Below are positions 54,236-64,000 of a DNA stretch of 64,000 nt, piece after piece. The translations under genes and the position numbers were made by a program. The stretch is from Gymnogyps californianus (taxonomy: Eukaryota > Chordata > Aves > Accipitriformes > Cathartidae): contig NC_059471.1 of assembly GCF_018139145.2 (NCBI RefSeq), positions 67,156,020 through 67,220,019 on the forward strand. The letters are read 5' to 3'. Positions within the stretch are counted from its first letter, which is position 1; every line of letters begins with the position of its first letter. The notes under the pieces were generated by a model that saw only the letters and a program-made list of their open reading frames with translations, was not told the origin of the DNA and searched no databases.

Positions 54236-57200
54236 CAGTGAGGTCTTAGGGAACATAAAAAACAGGGTAGAAAAATAATGCAGAAGATATTAAAACAACA
54301 TTATATGAATTGCTTGTACTCTCAGCATGTCCCATTTTAGACTCCCTTTTGACTTTAAAGTAATCTAGGCACAGAGATTTCCAGATGTAAATCTGAACCT
54401 GCAGGAGTAGAGTCCATTGGTTTCTAGCCATTAACCAGAAATGTGCACCAAATTCAACAACTTTTGAGAGAAGTGATTAAAAATACCACTAGAAGGTGTT
54501 TGCTAAAGACCAAAAATCAAAAAATGATTTGCCAGGTAACAGAACTTGAGTCAGGTATTGCGAATTCTGATGAGCACCAGTCGGTTCGTCTTCCTTACCT
54601 AATCCCAAAACAAAAACCAAGGTAGCATTTGCCTTTCAGTGCAAACCAGTGCGTAGTATGTAGCCAAGCTGCAGAAGCGTAGTGGAAGAAGGTATAACTG
54701 GGCAAAGTTCCTTTAGGTTCCTGCAACTAATTACGTTTGTAGGTACCAAATTGTAGAAGGAAAATAAAATGTCCTAAAAAGAGTAAATAGGCCTCACAAC
54801 TTTAGGGTCGAAGGTACTGAGTTATGGAGAAGAGGAAGGGATTCCCAAGTGTGCCCTTCCTTCCTTCCATCCATCATTCCTCCAGTCAAGGGCACTACAG
54901 GGGGGATGGTTCTCGCTGACTTCTGAAGGACTAGCTTTTCTATGTAATGTACTTGTTTGACCTCAAGGAAAAATTTTTTAGCCTTATGTCCTACAGGTTG
55001 TCCCACACTGCCGAAGTATCTCAGATTTTAGGGACAAGTGGCTGTTTCACATACTCATTCCACGTTCATTTCTTGTTCTTTTTCCTTCAAAAGTGACATT
55101 CCTGTATTTTCTTTCCATTCTATGAGGAGGAAGGAGTAAAAGGATGTGAGATTACATCAGAATATTTAAAAAATCAAATTATTGTGGAAGGCAGCATACT
55201 TAACCAGCAAATCCCTGTAAGAGTAAGTAAGGTGATTCCATGATCCTTGACCTGAATGCACTACAGGCTGGGCACATGCCAAATATGCTCAGCACATTAA
55301 GATCTGGAACTTGCTGCTTAGTTGTGTGAACTACAATTCACAGCCTGATGCCAGGAAATAAACTGGAGGTTTCAAGGACAGGAAGCTCTGAACTGTCGTC
55401 CCCTCCACACCTGTCTTGGTTCCAGGTCAATGGGATTTCCTTTCATTAGACATCAAAATGGTGACTGAAAATGGCTTTAGGCACCAGCAAAACCAGATTG
55501 CTCATCTGGGCAGTGGCACTCCCTCTGCAGCAAGCGAGGCAACATGCAAACTCCTGGGCAGAACGTGCCGCTGTCCTCCACGGGTGATCTCTCAGACTAA
55601 ATGGCCCTGAGCAAAGCACCAGAACTCCTGCCCCAGCCTGCAGTGCATTGCGGCTCCCTGTGCATTAAATGCCGCTGCAGGACATAGAAGGGATGAGGTG
55701 GGGATGGAGGACCAGAGGGTCTGTTTTCTGTGCAATCTGAGTCACCACGATGCAGTTAGCACCGAGCACCTGGGAGGTGGGAAGCCCAACGGGGCTGTTG
55801 TATTTGTCATGCCAAGAAGAGGTTGCAGAGAAGAAGGAGAAACTGGAAGAGGTCCTTACATAACTGACTCTACCTTTTACTTCTTACTCCCTTTGAAAAG
55901 AATAGCTTTGAAAAGAACGGCTTTGCTTTCCTCCATTTTGGAAAAGACCTCTAAATCACTGGGTTCCAGGCATTAGGCTGGGGAGTTAACTGCTTTGTCG
56001 AGGAAGCCCAGTTCCTTTACCACGCGCCTGCCCTTGCATGTCTGTTATCCAGTCAAGGATATTAAGTTAAGGTATAATAGATTTCTTGCTTGAGGATAAA
56101 ACGCCCATCATACCATCACTAAATGCTTCTATCATATCTCCTTTTGTTGCTATTTGGCATTAAAATCCTGTAGAGGTTGAAAAACATCTTGATTTTCACC
56201 CACATGTGAGCAGGCAGAGAAGGGAGCTCACAAAATGGAACTGCTGTGGGCAGACAGACTGTAAATAGCTCTAGAACGTCCCTGACGGGTAATTTGCATC
56301 AAAAAAGCAGCACCCCAAATATCCTACTGTCTTCAAGCTTCTCCAGATTGACCTAAGTTAGTGAGAAAAGGTATGGGTTCCCATGCTAAAAATTTAAGAT
56401 TTCTTCTCTTCATCAGCAGGAATTGAGCCCAGAGTGCAAGACAAGAACCTTTCATGGTACCAATGCAACCCCTGCTGCTTGGGAAACCCATGTGGTGGAT
56501 CAGGCTGGACCTTCTCCTGAAGTGCCACTAATGCAGATGAGCTGGGCCTTTTTGCACAGCCCGCACTTTCCTTTTTAAAAACAGTGGAGTTGGAAACACG
56601 TCAGCTTCACTGAATGTCTGGCTGTAAAATGAAACAAAATAAATCAAAATTGTAAAGTGTTTGTATTAATGAGAAGAGAAAGCTGGAAGGGTAAAAAAAA
56701 ATAGGATGCAAGCCTTCTAAGAAGATTTCAAGGCACTCAGTGTAACAATGGATGGTCATGCAGCTCCATTGAAAGATGTTACTAATGCATGTGTGAAACC
56801 TTATTCAAAGATACAGATTGATGTAGAATGAGAATGGTGGTGAAAAATAATCTGTCAGAAAGATGAGAAACTGCAACTAAAACCAGTTAGAAGCCATGCT
56901 TTGATTCAGGCTATTTTCAGATCCCTGGATAAATATGAAAAATTACTCTCCCCTCTTCCAAATAGAAATCCTTCCTGGAGCCACACAAACGTATGTCTTT
57001 GTTCAGATCAGGCCAATGTTTTTGTGGGAGGATGTGAAATTTCATCAAGAGGTCTCCAATAATGCTAATGGCATGAAATTCCTCTTATCCAGTATGTTTG
57101 AATTAAACATTTTCTAATAAAAACAAACACAGAAAAGGTCCCATTATACTGCTTAACTCTTTTTAGCGATTAGCATATATTGACTGAAGAAGAAAAGGGT

Positions 57201-60200
57201 TAACTTTCAAAATATGCTTAATTTTAGTGGAGGAAGAAATGGATCAGAAGAATAAGCAAATGTAGATTAGAGAGAGAAAAAAAGACTTGGATAAAGAAAC
57301 GGACCTGGGTGCACAAAGAGTGATGTAGAAGAAAGGTTATTCATCTTTCACACATCATTTACTCAAAAAGAAATTTCGTAAAAGACTCCTCCCTAACTGG
57401 TATCTCTCTTCAATAAGGGATCCAAACCCCATTTTCTGACAGTGATGCATTATGCTGGAGGGAGAAAAAGAGAAAGGCTCCTTTTCCTGCAGGTGCTCGT
57501 CATGCCCATGTCCCTATGGTGGACTGAATGACCAGAGGAATAACCTTTGCAAGGGACCAGTGTCTCTTCAGGGCCGTCGGTTTGCCTGCTGAATGCTCCT
57601 CTGCAGCCGAGACAACTGAATCTTGTGCTGAAGCATTGCGCCAACATGGAAGGAACTGTTTCTTCTCTCTTCTCTGCTGTCCTCGTCCCACTGGAAGTGT
57701 GCTGAGCTAAAACACGGAGCATCCTGGTGATGAAGAAACTATGGCGACCTGTCCGATTGCCAGGAAAGAGTCAAGAGAAAAGGCGGTGTCAACATATGGA
57801 GCCCATTTCTGACTTACACCGAGGACAAGAGTTCAACAAGCCTGAATCCCAAACCAGACCCTCTGAATATGAATGACCTTTTGAGTGATGTAAGCTATTT
57901 CATAAATATTGCTAGTGGATGTGATTTGTGTTTTATTAGACCAGCTGTATATTAATATACTATGTATGAGGTCATCGTGATTTCTGTTCTTATGCATTCC
58001 ACATGTGCTTGTTTTCTAGGGGATTTTTAGTTGCTTGAATGAAGCCTAAACTAAATATAAATAAGTTCAAGGGTGACATGAGGAGTAAAACAATATTGCA
58101 GCAAAAGAGTAAGAACAAATACAAGCCCATACAGTGTGTTATGCCCTACAAAACTGCACCAGGGATAACATAAACACTGAGTTGGCAAGTGGACTTGCTG
58201 AGAGATTATATGAGTATGAGCTGTCTCTCGGAGGCAGGAGGGAGTGTGCTGGTACCCATTACTGCCTTTGAAACGGGCTTCTTAGCGGAAGAGCACGATG
58301 TATTCTTTATTGTGCTCGTTAACTCAAAGCAATAAACACATAACTTAAAAATTGCTTGTATATAGAAAAAAGTTGGCTGAACTTTTTTTTTTTTAAGTCA
58401 GTGGCTAAACTCCAGCTATATAACACAATATAATGAGACACTGAGAGACGAAACCATAGTTTTCATGAGATGTAGCTCTTGCAAATGCTCTGAGCTCTTA
58501 GAGGGGACCTCACACTGAAGCAGCCTCCATGCATCGATCTGGGTTTGGAAGAAGGTCAAAGAGCTGTCAGTGCAGCGCAGCTCCCAAACCCTGGTCCCTG
58601 GGGCAGCTGCTGGTGGTTGGGGAGAGTTGCCTGGTAACAAGGAGCTGCCGCCTTCTCATTTCCAGCTGTTAAATTGCATTCAAAGGAGCTGAATATTACC
58701 AGAATAGAAACCTAGCTTATCATTTGTCAGGTTTAATATAACAAAATAGGAGCCATTTAATGGCATCTCTAAATTGTTTACCAGGATAACATAGTTCCTT
58801 ACTGGCAAAGGAAGCAAAACCGTTTCAGCTTTTTGCCAGAAGGACCATTTCTCCCGTGGATGCATTTTATTTTAAGCAGGTGGAAAAGCTGGTAAGTTAT
58901 CAGTAAGCTCTTGTGCTGGTCAGCGCAGCAATGCTTTGGTTTTGTCACCCACTTTTTTCCTGTTAGCAGCAGGAAACGCTGACCTCCTTGCCAAAGCCAA
59001 GTGCATCCATTCTTTTATTGTCCCTAATTAAAAGGCAAACAAAAGGGGTAACATATAAGCAAAAATTCCACAAATGTGAGGAGCCTTAAACAGAAGCCAG
59101 TCACTATTTCCATGTTATGTGCACACACACCCCTGGCCTCCTGCTTGTGTGTATATATAGACATATAGATTCAGTGGCTGAAAATATGTTTACTAAATGT
59201 GACGAAGATGACATTTTGCCCTCTGGATTATATCTTTATTATTTTGTATTCGAAGGAGATGAGTCTTTGCAGCAGAGTTCTAGCAGGTCCTTGTTGCAAA
59301 ATGAAAACAGTGCTTTCTGTAATCTTTTATTGATTAGCTCCTTGTTCCAACAAGGTTTGTTAGTGGGATGCTGTAACCTCTGGCGTGTGTGAAGAATGGG
59401 GAAAAGGTAATAGCAGAGGGGATTGTACCAGAGCAGGACAAGAAATAGACATAACCGAGAAACTGAAAAGTCATTTTTCAAAAGTGCATGCAAAGATATG
59501 TATTAAAATATCAAAATTTAGATTTACTTTTTGAATGGAAAATAAAATATCTGATGTGCTGGTTTCTCCATCCAAATGGAAATTTGCGTATTTATATTTT
59601 GTTAATAATAATATTAAAAGCAAGAGTTCTGAGTTTAATTCTAAAACAGAAGGTGTTCTGTTTTGGTTTTGTTTTTTTCTGGAAGGGAAATTCTAGCTGT
59701 CTGGTTTGGGAAGGAATGAGAAGTAAATGAGGCCTGTTAACATCTTTGTGGGAGACAAAGAAAAGTGGAAGTGGTGGTCAGGCCAGAGCAGATGGTTATC
59801 CCGCTGTAAGCCTGCCATCATTGAGGGAAGGAGTTTTCAGATGTTATGTTGTTGAGCAGCCTGTGATTGACTGCCATGAAATTTCCATCTCCCAAAGCTG
59901 GAGGAAAGGAGAACGCCTGCAAAAACCCAAAGCAGCAAACCAAAAGGAGGTGTGAGGTACAGAGGATGGCTCACAAGTCCTGGGAAGAAAAGGTGGCATT
60001 GGTGTGGGCTTGGGTGTGGGAGGCGGCCCAACCAAGAGCTGCTCATGGAGCCTGCATCCGCTCTTTTGGAGGGCACTGGCAACAGAAAGAAAAGAAAATC
60101 CCTTTTCGTTTAAATTAAAAAATTCATAGTTCAGCAACATGTTATTTTAACCAGGAAAATTAGGGAGGGAGAGGGATATCTAGGTGAAATATCGCTTCCC

Positions 60201-60600
60201 TTTTCAATTATAGATTGCTCTGAAGGATATGGTAATGTGACAATACGTTGCTAGTGAGAGCTGGTTTTAAGCCTGTGCTGTGCTACATTCATCAAATACC
60301 AAAATTTTCTAACATTGGTACTTCAAATGGGCAAGAAGTATGTGTCAAGAAAACATGTTTCTTTCATGTGCAAGCTGGTCTTCAGGTAAACGTATCGATG
60401 CTCTCTTCTTTGTAAGAAATCTTGGTGTTTTAGGAAGATAGTAATGTTGTGAAAAGAAAAAACAGGAGGCATACACAAAAATAAAACCAGTCTGTACCTC
60501 CATCCATAGATGCATACAAATATGCACATATGTGTATCTCCACCATGTCCACATACATATTGCCATGTCCCAGCATCCTACAAACACGAATCAGTTAAGC
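54236..60600. other. Intergenic DNA upstream of GAS6
   Basis: I found no exon, RNA gene or young transposon here. A CTTC/CATC-rich run lies near 54855-54885 and a 15-bp tandem duplication (TTTGAAAAGAATAGC then TTTGAAAAGAACGGC) near 55892-55921. Confidence 0.45.
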
Positions 60601-60604
60601 TTCT

Positions 60605-60680
60605 TACAACACTTCTCTGAGACAGGAAGGTATTATTCCTGTTTACAGACTAGAAAGCTGAAGCCTCGAGGTGAGGAAGT
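60605..60680 (+). repeat. MIR-like relic
   Basis: CACTTCTCTGAGACAGGAAG, GTATTATTCCTGTTTACAGA, then CTAGAAAGCTGAAGCCTCGA and GGTGAGGAAG parallel the central part of MIR (TATTATCCCCATTTTACAGA, TGAGGAAACTGAGGC from memory). The match is diverged but keeps the order. Confidence 0.45.
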
Positions 60681-63600
60681 TCAAACGTAAAACCCAGGAA
60701 GAGCTGGAATTTACTTTAGTTTTTTAAGTCCAAGGGGTTTTTTTTTATGTCCAAGGTTCACAATACCATCTTTTCTTTCCAGTGTTTGACTTGATTTCAA
60801 AATTTCTATGGCAAAGAGAGAAAAATCATGGGATAGAATAGTGTTCGAATAAAAAGAGAGAATTATTGTTTCCTTTTAAGTTGAGAGAAAATCTTTTCCC
60901 CATCTTAGCTTGTATCAGAGCAATAATTTAAAAATGAAGGTCTGATTCTTCAAAAAGCAATGTATTTTTGCTATCATTGATGCCAGCTGGGTCTGCAAGC
61001 TCTACCACAGGAAGAGGTGAATAAGCGGTTGAGAAAACCTCTGAATGAATTACGCTCAGACCACAATAATTCAAGCCCTTCTTGGATCTTAAGGACTGGA
61101 ACCAGAAAAACAGTGGTCCAAAAGACCCAGTTCTGCACCATTGCATTCTGGCGTGGGCAGACCAGTGCGCCATGCAAAACACAGCAGCAAGACCCCTTTA
61201 AAAGGAATAAACAGGGCAAAGCAGGTCTGGAGGGGCAGCAACCCCTTTTACAGACCGGTGCAAGGGGCAGATTAATCCATCCCCACCGCGGGACATGGGC
61301 TGGGGCTTTCTTTAGCCTGTGGTGCCGACCCCTTGTCCCTGAGGAGTGCACCCTCACTTCCTATAAGCAACGCCATGAAGCAGTGGAGGTGATGGAGAAG
61401 GGAACTGTGATACTGTGGCGTATGGAGAGGACACTCAGCAGGGAACAGGGTATCATCTCCTATGTTAGCCTCTTTCAGTATTTTATCCAGTGACTGTATA
61501 TTGTATATAGGACCCAGCCTAATAGTGGATACTGGGCTCTGTTGCAGATTCTTCACTAGATTTACTCATAAATGACTTGTATTGACTCTCTCCAAAGGAA
61601 ACCCGGTCACCCAGTGGTTGCCCTTTGTCTATAATCACTTTGCTTTCATCTATGGTTTGGCACCAGCTGCACCAGGAAAAGACACATAATTAAAGTTATT
61701 TAACCAGAAATTCAAATTTTAAGTCCCAGAAATTACACATTGGTTATAACTAAGAAAGAAATTCAAGTATTCCTTTAAGGAGCCAGTGTTAAGCAGAATA
61801 CTCCTGAGTAAGTCAAACCTATCGCAAGAAAAACACCTTAATATCTGAAAAAAAACCCTTCAGTTGTTATCTGGCTAGAAAATTAAGTTCAGCTGTTTTC
61901 TTACTAAAGTTTTCCAGTTCTTATTTTTATTAAGTGTGCATTGTTTATACATTGTGCTCTAGAAATATTTTATTACATAAATGTTTGTATTGAGGGAGGG
62001 AGGAAAGGGTGGGAAAAAAACCAACAAATAAATCCAGCCTATTTAAGGCTTTCACTCTGTACATATGCTGCAAGGAAGATCCTCACAGCATGGCTCACTG
62101 TATGCCAGGTGCCTTTGCTGCCTGGAAATGTAGCTCAGTTTTCCATACCACTGGCAACTCTGTCAAAACTAGAAATCTTTGATATGTCCATCACTTGCGC
62201 AGACACCAGCTCTTAGGGCAGGTGCAGTAAATGCACAGTCAATGCACATTTTGGGGGTGAAGCCCGCTAAATCCCTCATGCAGTATCCTGAAAGCAGGGG
62301 ACTTGCTGCATGTGGGCTGTATGAGCTACACACCATCAGCAGAGGAGCTGACCCCGTGGTGGAGTTGTAGCAAGGCCAGCCACAGCTTTTCGAGGCATTT
62401 GGTGGGAGATGAAGAGGAAAGATGCTGTACCTGCTGCAATGCTGCTGCCCTGTGTCTCCCATGGGCAGTGCCACGCTCTAGCCTTCAGGCAGAAGAGGGC
62501 TCATGAGGTCAAAGCTTTGTGTTAGGTGCAAAATGTGAAGTTAAGAGGCTGTGGTAATGCCTCTGGTGTGACTCCTGCACGCCGGTTAACCCATAACACA
62601 CATGAGTTCATGTGTGGTCCCATGTGCATACATCCTGCATAGCTATATATGTTCGTTGCACGTGGTGAAGATAACTGCCCTCTGCGGTGCTTCAGGTTTC
62701 TTGACTCAAGGTGCTCAGCTGTGGCCGCATCCAGAGCACTGTGCAGGGACTGATAAAACCCGGCCCCAGAACCACCCCAAGCACCAGCACATGCTTACCC
62801 AGGGGGCAGAGGCATCCAACCTCCAGTAGCCCTCTCCTTCCCTCTCGCCCTGTGTGCCGAGGTATCTCCCGAGTGACCCCTGCAGCCTGATACCCACCGA
62901 CGGGAGCCACAGAGAAGCTGCAGCACCAAGCCATTCCCATGGGATGACCCCTGCACCCCGATCCTTTCTGCCCATCCCTCGCTGTGCCAGGGGAGCAGTG
63001 CCCCGGTCTCACTCCCTGGGGGGGGCATGGGGGGCTCCTCTGACACCCACCAGTTGCAAGGGGGATGCTCAGCTCCTCCTGCTGTGCCTGGGAACGCTGC
63101 CTCCACCCCAAAAGGACTCCCTCTAGGCGCGCTTCCTTTTTCCTCCCCTGTGCTCAACTTTAAATATATATCGCTATAGCATTGTGCAGCTTCCAGTAGG
63201 GGCCGATAAGCAGATTGCAAAGGCTCATTTTTTCTGGAAAGGCAGAAAGCTAATGCAAATGACATTCACTGTGGTTTTTGATATGTGCAGCTTGATGCTT
63301 ATCAGCCCAATTGTACACTAGGGAAAGAAATGGTAGGATTGTTCTTCTTGTCCTACATGGAGTTTAACAAGAAAAACTGTGAAACTCTTTGTGTTACAGT
63401 CAAGCATAACTGGGGCCTTCACATTTCTAGAAGTAAAGCGGGTTCTCTGGCCAAATTAAAGAAAGTGGAGAATTGCCAAAGAAAACATTTTTGTCCAGCG
63501 TAGCTTATCTGATGTTACCAGCATGTAGTGATACTTTATCGTAGCGAGTTATTTCCTCTGTTAAACATAGAAGCAAGAGCAAGTACGGATAAACAATACA

Positions 63601-64000
63601 TGCAACCAAACCCCAATCGTTTAACTATTTTAGCTTACCGTGGCGGGAAGCAGGGGCGGAGAGGGAAGAGATAAAATTAAGCATTCATCAAAGAGCCCAA
63701 CTACTGCTTTCTGTGCTAGAATTGTCTCAATCAGAGAAGAAAGCCTGAAGCACAGAGTGAGTAGCTGCCTGGCAGCCAAAAGCTCTCACAGAGCCCAGGT
63801 CTGTTGCGAAAGATGGGCGCTCTGCGTGGGGTTGAGATGGGTGACTCGGGAAGACATATCTCAGATCTCGTGGCTTGGAAAATGCACTGAAGGAAGCAAA
63901 CGTCTCACCTGCCTTTAGACGTGCCTGGAGCAGATGTTTGTGTCTGATCCACTCACCCCAGGCTTTCCTCATGGCAAGCAGAGGGATGTAGACACCTTTA
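60681..64000. other. Intergenic DNA, right edge
   Basis: No gene is recognised. A plus-strand open frame of 158 codons at 61017-61493 has no domain. The stretch 62690-63130 is locally GC-rich but has no splice-flanked exon. RASA3, the next gene on this side in human, does not appear in the window. Confidence 0.45.

Noticed and set aside
61017..61493. 158-codon plus-strand open frame in the right flank
   Set aside because: No recognisable domain, a parallel open frame on the other strand, and no splice or promoter context.
51421..64000. Terminal exons of RASA3, the next gene beyond GAS6 in human
   Set aside because: No segment resembling RasGAP, PH or C2 domain coding sequence was found on the minus strand.
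1..64000. CRISPR arrays, operons, tRNA or rRNA genes
   Set aside because: None seen; the window is vertebrate intron and exon DNA with no regularly spaced repeats or structured RNA genes recognisable by eye.

Overview
The window is vertebrate nuclear DNA, most likely from a bird. CR1 LINE 3' ends with GATTCTGTGA-type terminal repeats, old CR1/L3-like and MIR-like relics, and a 600-bp LTR of a type I associate with neoavian genomes all point that way. Species cannot be named from the sequence alone. Nothing is prokaryotic: coding DNA is carried in small exons with GT/AG boundaries, and nearly all long ORFs outside them look spurious.

The window is dominated by one gene on the minus strand, GAS6 (growth arrest-specific 6), the vitamin K-dependent ligand of the TYRO3/AXL/MERTK receptors. 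I reconstructed all 15 coding exons, from the signal-peptide exon in a CpG island near 51.0 kb to the stop codon at 7731-7733. Exon boundaries and phases agree from exon 2 to exon 15. Domain order is propeptide and Gla domain (exons 2-3), disulfide loop (exon 4), four EGF modules (exons 5-8) and two laminin-G domains (exons 9-15), about 670 residues. Residues such as [15 protein letters not shown] and [14 protein letters not shown] identify GAS6 rather than its paralogue protein S (PROS1).

At the left edge, on the plus strand, lies the last coding exon (3019-3186) of a gene whose proline-rich C-terminus and position fit TMEM255B. It converges tail-to-tail with GAS6, as the two genes do in human 13q34. 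The 3.6 kb between them holds the poly(A) signals and nothing else recognisable. The right 12.5 kb is upstream of GAS6. It holds the CpG-island promoter and an ancient CR1/L3-like LINE relic, but no gene I could recognise.

Intron 2 of GAS6 (14.7 kb) is the richest non-coding part. It has a solo LTR with perfect 5-bp target duplications, two CR1 3' ends, and open, splice-flanked segments on the GAS6 strand (notably 38181-38420 and 44395-44735) that read like exons of an unidentified, partly broken gene. A second puzzle is the GAS6 start codon: the only nearby ATG is one base out of frame with the rest of the protein, and no ATG lies in the correct frame back to an upstream stop.
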